This document shows, piece after piece, positions 24,601-33,245 of a DNA stretch of 64,000 bases. How positions within the stretch are numbered: position 1 is the stretch's first letter; every line of letters begins with the position of its first letter. The notes beneath the pieces were generated by a model. The model did not search any database, was not told the DNA's origin, and saw nothing but the letters and a program-made list of their open reading frames with translations. A program made the position numbers and the translations under genes. This DNA comes from Monocercomonoides exilis (Eukaryota > Preaxostyla > Oxymonadida > Polymastigidae): positions 994,001 through 1,058,000 of the forward strand of contig LSRY02000024.1 in assembly GCA_001643675.2 (NCBI GenBank). Direction: 5' to 3'.

Positions 24601-27600
24601 ATAAATGGCACCTCCACACGCACAGCTGCCCATCGATGATGATGACGACGATGAAGAAGAATGATGAAAGCGAGTTGATGACTCGAAAGAACCAGAAGAT
24701 GCCATTAAATATGATGATGCTTCTTCAGCTTCTTCTTCATTCAAAGACGAACAGTTGGCAATGTTGACAGACTCCAGAGTCAGAGAAGGAGGTGATGATG
24801 AAGATAAATCAGAATCAGAAGAAGAAAAAGAAGAAGAAGAAGAAGACAATTTCCAAGTGCTAACTGAACTTGCATCATCTCCCCTGAGCATCTCAATAAC
24901 CGATCCATTTCCTTCCTTCCGAATGGCATTTGACACATTCACTTGCTTCATTTCAACAATAGAGCTGTGCCAAAACTGAATGACAGCGCCGTTCTGAAAG
25001 AGGAAGTTGTGAGCAGACGAGTTCACAATGTGCACTGCCCCGCCTTCCACCAGAAATAGACTGTACTTCATTTCCCTGTCAAACGTCTTCTGGATGGCGC
25101 TGGAGTGGAAGAGGAGAGAGGCAGACGAAGTGACAAGGAAGATGGCCTTGTGTGTTGCTCCCATTTCAGCGTCAGAGAGGTTGAAAACAAGCGAGCGGAT
25201 GGTCGTGGGAAGAGACAGCTGCAGCATGGCGCGGTTGATTGAAGCACTGTTGTGCTGGCTAGAAGAGGAAAATGAGGAGATGACTGTGTTTGATGATGAT
25301 GATGATGATTGCTTTTCACATCTCTCTTTTGATGTATTGGAATGAGTGTTTTGATTAGCAAGAGCTGTCCGAGTCAAATAAACAGGAAACACATTTTCCT
25401 GATTGTCAACTGAATCTGCAATGATCAGCAGCTCTTTTCCTTCGCCTTCGTTAAACGCATTTCTTTGATGCAATTTCTCAGATCTTTTAACTTCATCCAC
25501 GAATTCTTTATTTCTTCTTGCATCATTGTTCAATTTCTTTTCATTCTCTTTATTTTTCTTTGAATTCTTTGCTCTTATTGCTCCCCATCCCTCTTCATCC
25601 CACACTTCTTCCGTGTTGAAATGAAACCCTGCTTTCAGTCGTACTTCAACCGAGTTGCGAGTTCCAACACGCTTATTTAGTGAGCCCTGAATTGTCCGAC
25701 ACGGATAATCCGCATCTCCGCACATGTAAAAATCCCCTCCTTCTCTCGAAATGTAGTTTGTGCTCACATCTGCGCTTGTGTTGCGGAGAAATACGATTAA
25801 TGGCCTTATCTGTTCGGTTGATGTGTCCAGATCCAATCCCATCATGTTGTTGAAGGTGTCTGTGTCTGAATCAATTATGTTGATTATGTTTGGTCTATCT
25901 TCATTAAACAAGTGCTGAATATTCATTTGTTTCGATCTGGAAATGAAGTTATTATTGTTTGAAGAAGAAGAAGAAGCATCTGAACTGGATATCAGTGTCT
26001 CATATAAGTTCTCAGCAGACAAAAACAGAAATGCGCCTTCTTTTGCAGCACACTCAGAAAAGGAGACAAAATCCAGTGAAAAATAAGATAAAGAGCTGAT
26101 ATATTCAATGCAAAGTGCACCTCCTCTGCCCGATGAGTATACCCCTTCTTCAGTCTGTTGCCCACACGAGCAGCCAGAGAATGAGGGGGTGGGTGAAGAT
26201 GATGATGAGGATGAAGATGAAGGAGTAATGAATGAATTATTCTTTACAACAAACTTCGCATTGTTTGTAAGCACAACATGGCCAAATCCTCCGTTCATCA
26301 ATGAAACGCATTTTTCAACTGAACAGTTCAAAAACTCGATTTGCTCGTCGCCTTTCATCGTTTGCGAGACAACTGTTCCGTTTTTATTCTTCTGAGAGAT
26401 ATTTGCAAATGTTGAGCTGACGAACTGAACTGCCGAGTTTTGCTGAGAAATGACAGAAATTTGAGAGAGAATGAGATTAGTGATGGAAGAAGCATTCACA
26501 ACAAGAGTCCCTGCAGACAGCTCAAACAGAGGTGATGTGACAGCTACATTGGATGCTTTGAGGATATTTGAAGAAGAAGAAGAAGAAGAGCGAAATCCAA
26601 GTGCATGTTTTGATTCGTTTTCTTCGGCACCAGCAATAATCACATTTGTAAGTTCCACTTTGCCTTGTGAAAGACTCACACGAAATAGAATAGGCGTGAG
26701 TGTCTTTAGCGAATTATGTCTAATTGCTATGTGAGACACAGACAAAGTGCCAGAAGACACAGAAAACAAAGCACCAGCAAATGGCAAGCTTTTTGTCTCG
26801 ATGACAGCTTTGTTGTCAAAAGGCGTTTCTCCTTCCTCTTCTTTGCTAACTCCTTCCACCACAACATATCTCGATCCAACTGACAGCGTTGTTGCAGGCT
26901 CAAAAGACGAAGGAAACAGTGCAAACATCCCATCAGTCATCGAGCCGAGTAAACTGAAGGCATATTCCAGTGTCAAGCATGGCGTCTCTTCCGCACTCAA
27001 TCCACAGCCTTCTTCGTTGCTTCCATTTGTCGAGCAGACGTGTCTAATAGAAAAAGGTATCCAGCTGTCAAATGAAGTTGCATCTCCTTTGAAGCACACT
27101 CGGTTGCTCTGTGTGTTCGACAAAGAAGACTGAAAAGGTGTTGACTCCAAAAATTCGTTCTCAATGAAGATGTCATTTCCCTTTCCAGAGACAGCCCTGT
27201 TGCTGTTGAAAATGCAGAAGCGAAAGAAAGGCGACGAGCTGACCATCCACAGCTGGCTCAAAAGATAAATCGCTCCACCGCCCATGTTCTCATTTGCAGA
27301 CGAAGCAATGTTTCTTTCGAATCTGCAGTCTGTCATGCAAAAGAGATGTGATTGTCGTTGTAAACAAAGAGCACCTGAAGAAGTATTTGCCGTGTTCTCG
27401 ATAAATTGGCACTGATTAATTGCTTCTATTTGAACAGAAGAAGAAGAAGAAGCATCTTCGTTGGGAGACTGAATGTGCAGAGCACCACATAATCCAGATC
27501 TTGCAACATTCATATAAAACTTGCATCCATCAATTTCAAACCCTTCAGTATTTCCGTTAATTCCGACAGCTCCAGTAAAATTTGCCTCGCACCCGATGAA

Positions 27601-28752
27601 AGTTGAGTTTGTTATTTGTGTCTTTAATATTTTGTTTGTATACACTGCACCACATTGTCCTCTGCTGTCAACGATGCATTGCTCAAAAAGGCATCTTGTA
27701 ATTGAAATGCTTGCTTGCTCAAGTGACGAAATGTAGATAGCTCCTCCATTTGATGCGGTTGATTGATGCCATTCGCATTCAACAAAACGATGCGTCTCTG
27801 GTGTCAAAAGGTATTGTTGTTGCATTGTTTTGTTGCTTGATATATCGACATTTGGTAAGATGCTTTTGTATGGATTGTGCTTTTGACTATCTTTCAGAGG
27901 GTTTTGATGATTTGAAGAAGATTTCGGCAGGTTGGGGCAAAAAGAAAATGAAGTATTAAATGAAAAGATTGAATGAAATGCTGAATTGATTGAAGGCACA
28001 ATTGCCCCGTTAAGTGCGTCACTGACAGAAGTGAATGAACAGCATTGAAATGAAGATTTTTGAGGGAAATGTAAATTGTTCTTCTTTGAAAATGATGTTG
28101 TTGAAGAAATGTTGGAAAACTGTAAATTGTGAAAAGTCATATATGAAATAGAATGAGAAAAAAACAATGGCCCTTCGATAAGATTAATTGAAGAAAATTG
28201 CGAAGATGAAAAATAAACGGAACCAGAAGAGCTCCATGACTTTAATCTTTTATCATCCGAAATAAATGGCAAAGAAATAGGAGAGTTCATTCTCTGTACA
28301 GTAGAGATATTTTGAAAAGTAGCTTTACCAGATAAGGAATTGAAAAACGATCCATTGTGAATTGGCATCAGTAAACAATTTGAAATTGTTAAAGAAGAAT
28401 TAGAATCTACGTCAACAAGATTCATGAAATTACTTTGCTGTATGTTTAACGAAAATATACTCAGAGATGCATTAGTCAATTGGAAAGAAGCTGAAAGAAA
28501 GTAATTTTTATTTTTCGAATGAAGCAATCGATTCAAATTCCTTTGACTCTCCGCATTTGAAATTGTAAATATTCTGTTTTCGTGTGCATGAGTTATGTGT
28601 TCGCCATACTGCACATTTCGATAAGAACAATCAATATTCGTCTTCTCAACAAGTTGCTTTGATTGATTTGTTATTTGTGGCAATACTTGCGGAAACAATT
28701 GCAAAATAACATATAAGAATAAATGAAGTGAAGTGAATCTCGATATTCTCAT
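18604..28752 (-). CDS. Giant beta-helix surface protein 2 (Pmp-like), type I membrane protein
   Basis: A single open frame of 3382 codons begins with a signal peptide ('MRISRFTSLHLFLYVILQLF'). CG/PC motifs mark repeat units at about residues 583 (CGLSAEETPC), 1010 (CGDADYPC), 1575 (CGFEQMPC) and 2093 (CGDRNTPC). Beta-helix rungs such as 'GGAIYISSLEQASISITRC' and 'GGAIYLLSQLWM' fill the units, broken by many poly-Ser runs. The juxtamembrane module starts about residue 2433 (CLWSGS). The membrane span is about 2794-2822, a Val-rich helix followed by 'CRYKQKKQKK'. The ~560-residue tail carries a KKKKKVKKRK cluster (about 2950) and a Glu/Asp/Ser-rich block (about 2988-3025). The frame stops at TAG 18604-18606, but coding-like sequence continues to 18379. 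Probable cell-surface receptor or adhesin. Confidence 0.85.
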   Translation of the reverse strand: MRISRFTSLHLFLYVILQLFPQVLPQITNQSKQLVEKTNIDCSYRNVQYGEHITHAHENRIFTISNAESQRNLNRLLHSKNKNYFLSASFQLTNASLSIFSLNIQQSNFMNLVDVDSNSSLTISNCLLMPIHNGSFFNSLSGKATFQNISTVQRMNSPISLPFISDDKRLKSWSSSGSVYFSSSQFSSINLIEGPLFFSHSISYMTFHNLQFSNISSTTSFSKKNNLHFPQKSSFQCCSFTSVSDALNGAIVPSINSAFHSIFSFNTSFSFCPNLPKSSSNHQNPLKDSQKHNPYKSILPNVDISSNKTMQQQYLLTPETHRFVECEWHQSTASNGGAIYISSLEQASISITRCLFEQCIVDSRGQCGAVYTNKILKTQITNSTFIGCEANFTGAVGINGNTEGFEIDGCKFYMNVARSGLCGALHIQSPNEDASSSSSVQIEAINQCQFIENTANTSSGALCLQRQSHLFCMTDCRFERNIASSANENMGGGAIYLLSQLWMVSSSPFFRFCIFNSNRAVSGKGNDIFIENEFLESTPFQSSLSNTQSNRVCFKGDATSFDSWIPFSIRHVCSTNGSNEEGCGLSAEETPCLTLEYAFSLLGSMTDGMFALFPSSFEPATTLSVGSRYVVVEGVSKEEEGETPFDNKAVIETKSLPFAGALFSVSSGTLSVSHIAIRHNSLKTLTPILFRVSLSQGKVELTNVIIAGAEENESKHALGFRSSSSSSSNILKASNVAVTSPLFELSAGTLVVNASSITNLILSQISVISQQNSAVQFVSSTFANISQKNKNGTVVSQTMKGDEQIEFLNCSVEKCVSLMNGGFGHVVLTNNAKFVVKNNSFITPSSSSSSSSSPTPSFSGCSCGQQTEEGVYSSGRGGALCIEYISSLSYFSLDFVSFSECAAKEGAFLFLSAENLYETLISSSDASSSSSNNNNFISRSKQMNIQHLFNEDRPNIINIIDSDTDTFNNMMGLDLDTSTEQIRPLIVFLRNTSADVSTNYISREGGDFYMCGDADYPCRTIQGSLNKRVGTRNSVEVRLKAGFHFNTEEVWDEEGWGAIRAKNSKKNKENEKKLNNDARRNKEFVDEVKRSEKLHQRNAFNEGEGKELLIIADSVDNQENVFPVYLTRTALANQNTHSNTSKERCEKQSSSSSSNTVISSFSSSSQHNSASINRAMLQLSLPTTIRSLVFNLSDAEMGATHKAIFLVTSSASLLFHSSAIQKTFDREMKYSLFLVEGGAVHIVNSSAHNFLFQNGAVIQFWHSSIVEMKQVNVSNAIRKEGNGSVIEMLRGDDASSVSTWKLSSSSSSFSSSDSDLSSSSPPSLTLESVNIANCSSLNEEEAEEASSYLMASSGSFESSTRFHHSSSSSSSSSMGSCACGGAIYVLIPEPSSLSSAVSLQFSLSVNQTSFTMCTASETESHQSFGGAVCIIQQTEEPISQNRNGNSDYLKSSSRSSSHSSNNRFSSSSRPFSDSFASELLSSFLHFSSSASFSSNTATFGTNLFIVSTNMSDVIPDSSVLNFINPNLDISSFKLNDYAGFDNSYANDTLISLLYFHMHLQNEVRVGGKNTSYDSKGCGFEQMPCKSLAYALTRFSSSSSSSSSSSSSNSVSSQSSMHSSFEAAADINTRTIGVYGECEQYGYCLIQSSSSSSSSSSSSSILHHHRHNDEELFDFKVVSREIKRLDGSILNFSSLLIYPEYTPSSSFTSSSSFSSPSLSDFLIDIRSSALFQGIYISLNSSIQPFSVLFGVSPQTLVKMTDCGVFVMDYCNLVEFTCFCVLPSAQLELDKFDVDAMHFNNGHYFIYANGNPTTDSTSLSSSSFSNTTASTTASSSSSSSYLTYSSPSATNALDTSVTLSRMTIFIISTLSSDGFIHCKDLSSFSLTHSSIETYSSPSSSFLHLSNCLSSSLSHLLMHFVVQNGANGSCVFASLLPSADSGKNTLLVSDCQILQCYATSADAKGGALHVLLSSASVFSVVDCYFSRCASGTDGSGYGGAIYLWVEGTEKEAEYSLKNVVMDENTAAKGCDFCLNASKIEEVNKSKFDVKFASSNSTIAYYGIDRSDSSLTNLSLTDRFVFKSSTVVLSEGEGDESAWCGDRNTPCASFDAIWLNEDNSNSISRIVVSEATAAKSQRALNDVVIESADDKLAAIKIDTSVLSLSNSISSHPNEVRGFFALSETKSNFTVKSILFALPSQIGPSSFISSNGRNLTLSNVSFTHISDYLSSSSSASASLLNGHVANIPFFDFSLVTIYSGSALFSTLELSQLSFQNSPFFLCSSPVVVSHSNFNRIKTNSNGLFRINLTSASSSSIFQMEYTNISDVSVDTPTHSSILMAESPNIPFEFVNCRFIETSAASSDSSSSSSSSSSLEIQKNSQQYEGQMFSFANTPSVLFEDCVFEGPRTSPQANKLNVPTSSSPSSSSILSASPQQFCLWSGSALYLKDSTSSFLSCQLRNFAGCAITITSGRATISDCLFESNVDDALISGSFYASSSSLTSCSSNSLSLSSSSSSSDLFPSFRQNLRCTDNGKLTINSVRNHLGDASDEGLWFSIDGCEISGKRGEKGNLFFVPSIVRIDVFDGEKRIISTEVDGEAEEEKEDSSRNGLNNEKETKSEETDRNLSEHINSLLRPSLSFSLEPKKSLKKVQNEDEAQYKIVFCGSNLIPCNISFDVLSVKHSTESDESNYVITNTTEFKFSSIQNESMAYSFIPAALLNNAADEEEIAVRINYWTGASYPTMAFEALVNADKQIQNGIYKQSHPSYSSSSADSQPVVHHLSLIVIKPASAPISAADRSQQEKTLLIALIVVSSVFVVFVVVVVVVWVVCRYKQKKQKKSGMAYEQDDDEDLEGELIRRDGSAGDDDSEYEYEYELDNGEGRIGDEDRLTVVSAYDTTALEDSANNPLEHDHARDSQSSQAQLLPRRTERDGTPSTSPSPLNIASSSNEDNLHKKKKKVKKRKITKGNGRRLKSVEMVDAETYVHLNEFGEEVDEIVEEEEDDDEDEDDESDTDDDSSESESEEEDEEEEEEEGIEGRTTNKHKNKRNRKKKDKKGSNSKEKDESQKKQRKKLKLTSEAREKLLVLVAEMVSQKLRYEKQMKKRRIEEEGVIFDDVEEGDANGNNIIGIVGINEIDELLDDAQYEAQSANPSGMPLNTNTYFTAPSAEQMRLMEEPPRAASSSASSRQSLSSSTPERIYPTGQQQFNRSPSSMSSASSASSASSASSASSSSKLSASATSQYFPLTSPLSSYSYTPTASSRPPSMRSTSSPFVSTTFSVYTPTSSSSLSSSQSFATNPLKRASDPNEMLSTLVGIDDLETVLNSMPENDENEDGTSTSGAQDNSNTSFASSSLRSQNAARTGNGAAGRQERTEKMETTDEEAEQLLRL

Positions 28753-28888
28753 GGCAACTCCAGAGAAAAATGTTCTTTAAATTCTCAACTTTTTCAAATT
28801 AAATATATAATGGACAATTCCCTTTACAATATTTGTTTAATAATTGAAGAATAAATAAATAAATTGTTTTTCTCTTCAAACCGTTGTT
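28753..28888. promoter_or_regulatory. 136-bp divergent intergenic region between giant gene 2 and the ankyrin-DHHC gene
   Basis: The two genes start head to head with only 136 bp between their ATGs. Both promoters must lie here or overlap the genes, unless transcription starts inside coding sequence. The stretch is AT-rich and I recognise no specific element. Role inferred from position only. Confidence 0.4.
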
Positions 28889-31800
28889 ATGAACCTGATA
28901 CCAACGGCCCATCCATTTCAACATACAAGAAGGTTTGTTCAGAAATTCAGAGAACTGGATGAAAAAACAAAATTCGAACAGCAACTTGATGTTGTTCGTT
29001 GTGCGAAAGTTGGAAATCACTATCTTCTTGAACATCTTCTGTCAAAGGGCCACTCCATTGAAACCGTAGATCAAAATGGATTAACAGCTTTGCATTGGGC
29101 AGTTCATTCTGATAATGCAGCAACAGTCAGTTTTTTGATAAATAGAGGAGCAAACCCAAATGCCTTCGCTCCAGCATCTTATGATACACCTGTAACGCTT
29201 GCAATTAAAAGAAACAATGTGCAAATTCTTCATTTTCTTTTGGAACATGGGGGCTCGTTGGAATGTCGTGATTCAAATGGAAATACTCCATTGATGAATG
29301 CAGCTGCGTACGCTGCACCATTAACTTGTGAATATTTGGTTTGATTTATGAGAGTTAGCATGTTATATTATTGTTTTTCTTTATGACTTTTCTTAAAGAT
29401 CCACAGGGGAGCTAAGCTGACATATGATCATCACCATCAAACTGCATTTCATTGGGCTGCATGTGGAGGAAGTGCGACTGTCATGGCTCTTTTGGTGAAG
29501 GCATTTCCAAATCATGTAAATGATAAAAATGATAAGGGGATGACGCCGCTGCATTATGCAATTTCCTGGAACAAGCCTCTTTGTGCTCGTGTTCTTCTTG
29601 AGAATGGTGCTGATACAGAAGCGCGGAACATCCTCGGGGAAACTCCATTTGAATGCGGACTGCGAAAAGCTAATGGAAAGATTTCACTGAAGGCGATGCT
29701 CAAAGAAGCTGATAAAGATAAACTTGGGCAGCACTCATCTTCTTCTAATGATTCTCCATCCACATCTCGTCCGTATTCATCATATCCAAAAAAGCTGAAG
29801 CGAACGCAAACTTTGAAGCTGATTGAAAATGGAGGCATTTACAAATTCCGCGGATATCGACGACATCCATTCAAAGGGGCATCGCTTGTGTTTCCTATTC
29901 TGTGTGCTTTGTCTGCGCTTATTCTGCTTTGTACTGTGTTGCCTGCTCTGAAGGGAACGGGAGAAATAAAATCAGATGCAGAAGATAAAAAGATAGAGAA
30001 AGCTGGAAAGATGATTGCTGGATTTGAGGAAAATCGTGAAGCAAAGGATGTTACGATTAAACATACTGAAGAACAGAATAGTATTTTGAGGAATCGCAAG
30101 AAAGAAAGACGAAAAGAAGAAAAGCCTGAAATTAATATCATTTCAGATTCCACAATCACTCAACGTAATTTCACTTCATCTGCTTCCCTTAATTTGATTG
30201 GCCAATCGCATTCACATTCATTGCATCCATCAACAGATTCTGCTTCACCTAAAACATCTCATCAAGCTCCGTCTTTGTTTATTTTCTTCTCCACGTTTTT
30301 CTTCGGCTTTTCTGGTTTTTCGCTGTGGATTTTGCTTAGTCTATCAAATCCAGGTGTGCTGCCTCGTTCAAAAAAGGAAACTTTTGGAAACTTTTTGGAT
30401 TGGCGGTGCGAAACAAAATGTGGATCAAGATTGACTGTTGATGCTACAAGTACTCATAATGATGAAACAGACACTTCATTTCAAAATCACTTAACTTCTT
30501 CTTCTTCTTCTTCCACTTCCTCTTCTTCTTCTATTTCATTTCGCAACACTTCAGATCAACTCCTTTCTTTCAGAATAACTGTAATCGTTATTAAAACCTT
30601 CCTTGCCTTCTTTTCTCTTCTTCAGCGCCTCTTTGCTTTTATTATTCCTTCTTGTGTAATTGCATACTTGCATTCATTCACGCAATTCCTGAAAAAGCTC
30701 TTTCGACCTTTCACATGTCACGTTCATTTACTGCCACTTCGCTATGCCTTCGGAGAAACTGACACTTTTCCCACTTTTTCTGACGCGGAGAAATGGGAGC
30801 ACGGAGAAAAATGGATTCCATTCAACAAAATTGCAAGCCCTGGGCCTTTTGCAGCAAATATCAAAAAGAAAATGAAAGATAGAAAATCGAATGGAAGCAA
30901 AGGAAAAGAAAATGAAATGAAAGACGAAGAGGCAGTTATGAAAAGGATATGTGATAACGAGGGAAATGAAGATTGTTCCACATTGCCGACTTCAACTCCT
31001 TTGAAAACCCCATCTCATTTTCTGATAAATGAGTGCGATAATCAGAGAGATTATTTCAACAAAGTATGATTTTGTGTTGGTTGTATATAATTCTATTCAA
31101 AATACACATTTTTTTTTCCAAAAAAAAAATATGAATCTTCCATGTTTTTATTGTTTATGAGATATTAATGTCATTTTTCAATGTTCATATTTTTTATTTT
31201 TGTATTTTTTTAATCATCTGTTATTTGCGTTCATCTTTGCCTCATCTTTTCTTTCATAAATCCTATTATCAACATTAAACAGCATCTGATGAATGGATCT
31301 TCTCTATCTCTTTGCCCCACATGCCGCATTCCTCGCCCTCTTCGCTCAAAGCACTGCTCCATCTGCGGCTTTTGCATCGCCAAAATGGACCATCACTGCG
31401 GCTGGATCAACAACTGCGTGGGCGCTGGGAATTATGTTCTGTTTATGTTCTTCTGCATTGTGATGTGGATGGCTGTGACGCTTTTTCTGGTGGCTGTGGT
31501 GCAGGCAATGAAGTTTGAGAGTGGAACAGAGAGATGGACATTCAAGGGAGTGTTTAGCGTTCTGAAGCACTTTGTTGTGAAGCATCCGTTTGCGTTTGTG
31601 GATGAGCTTGTGGATGGGTTCTTGTTTCTGTTTCTGCTGAATCTGATCTTTTCTCATGTTCATCAGGTTGCACAGAACACAACCACAAACGAGGGAATAA
31701 ACATAAACAGATACACTCATTTTTATGTTGACACGGGAGTGCTGATAAATCCGTTTTCGAGGAGAAGCGAAGATATCGATGACGAAATTGAGGATGAACA

Positions 31801-32995
31801 TGAGGTGGAAGAGGAGGCAGAAGATGGCTGCAATGAAATGATATTTAACAAAAATGATGGAATGCAATTAATGGAATCAGGAAACAAGGAAAATGATAAC
31901 AAAGACTTCAACACTGTTAAAACTTCATCGTCGTCGTCATCATCATCTTCTTCTTCTTCAACTTCTGATCTTTTATCAGATTCTTCCCATCTATCAATAT
32001 ATCAGTCTTCGAATTCATCAGTAAATGCAACGACAATTCCTTCTTCATATGATTTTATTCCCCCTGAGCCTCATCCGCGCTTGCCATTCAGCCAAATTGT
32101 CCGTTCAGTGATTGATTCATCAGCTGTGTATTCAGATTTTATGAAAGCAATGAGACAAGAAGAAGAAGAAGAAGACAGCACAAGTTCTGCCTCTTCTTCT
32201 TCTTCGTCGTCTTTGTTGGCTTCAGATGCATCCTCATTGAGTTGTCGTTCGCATCGCTTTCACTACAGGAACAGTCCTGCATATGATGTGTATACAAAAA
32301 TTACCCTGCCAAATGAGAGCATCTGTGTTGATGCCTCTTCTCTTAACAGAACTTCTTCTGAGGCTTTGCTGTGGCTGCAGAGTCAAATGAATGATGAGGC
32401 TAAGAAGAGAAAAGCAAAAATTAGGAAAACGATGGGAAAAGTGTTTTGTTTTTGGAAGTCTTCGCACGATCATGTTGAAGACGATGCAAATGGTGGAGGA
32501 ATTGGACAAAACAGTGTAAGCTCAAGTTCAAGTTCTTCGTCGCTTGAATTGAAGATGAGTGAAGAAGGTTGTTTTAAAGAGATAAACGGCCAAAAGGGAA
32601 GGAAGATAAGAGTTATATTTCATCACAACGGAAGGCTGATGCCATATTGTCCAACCAAAAAGGGAAAAGTACTCATTGATGAGAGGGAAAATGAAAGGAA
32701 CAAAGAAAGAGCAGAAGAAGATGAGGACGAATTTGAAGAAGAAGAAGAAGAAGAAGAAGCAGAGCCAGCTTCTTCGAATGTCAGTGAGCATCACTCATTC
32801 ATTTCAACTGAAAATCGTTCATTTGAAGATATCGCTGAAGAATTTGAGTTTGATGACGACGAAATGGGCGAGGCTGTGCAAGGCGCATCTGTGAAGTCGG
32901 TCTTGAGATCGAATCCGTTGTCTTCCACTTCGCAAAGAAGACGCGGAATTATGAAGGTACTTTCTACACAAATGGATGCACCAGAAAGTATTTAA
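28889..32995 (+). CDS. Ankyrin-repeat DHHC palmitoyltransferase (HIP14/Akr1-like)
   Basis: This enzyme family transfers palmitate to protein cysteines at internal membranes. Three exons (28889-29338, 29399-31063, 31283-32995) join to 1275 residues. The introns are 60 bp (GTTTGA...AAAG) and 219 bp (GTATGA...ACAG). Ankyrin repeats occupy about residues 30-240 ('[20 protein letters not shown]', '[13 protein letters not shown]', '[19 protein letters not shown]'). Hydrophobic segments follow, with the '[10 protein letters not shown]' motif typical before the catalytic domain. The cysteine-rich domain is about 715-757: '[20 protein letters not shown]', then '[13 protein letters not shown]', with catalytic Cys near 742. 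Two more membrane spans and a 'TTNEGIN' (TTxE) motif come next. The last ~450 residues are an unusual Ser-rich and acidic cytoplasmic tail. All catalytic residues are present, so it is probably active. Confidence 0.92.
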
Positions 32996-33245
32996 TAGAA
33001 ACTCCTTTTAATTTGAATAAACATTTTTTATGGAAAAAAATTTTATAAAAAATCAAATGAAAATTGTATGATAATACTATCCGCAAAATGTTTTCATATT
33101 TTTAAGCGTTTTAATAAAACATTGGAATATGATAACTTATTGCAGTCATTCAAAAGTGACCAGATTAACAAAAAAAATAAGAAAAAATAAAAAATAAAAA
33201 ATAAAAAATAATAAATAACAAAATTATAAAATAAATAAATAAATA
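32996..33245. repeat. A-rich simple sequence next to the right inverted-repeat arm
   Basis: AT-rich spacer ending in tandem AAAAAATA/AAATA-type units at about 33169-33245, directly abutting the point where similarity to the left arm starts. No gene seen. Confidence 0.7.
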
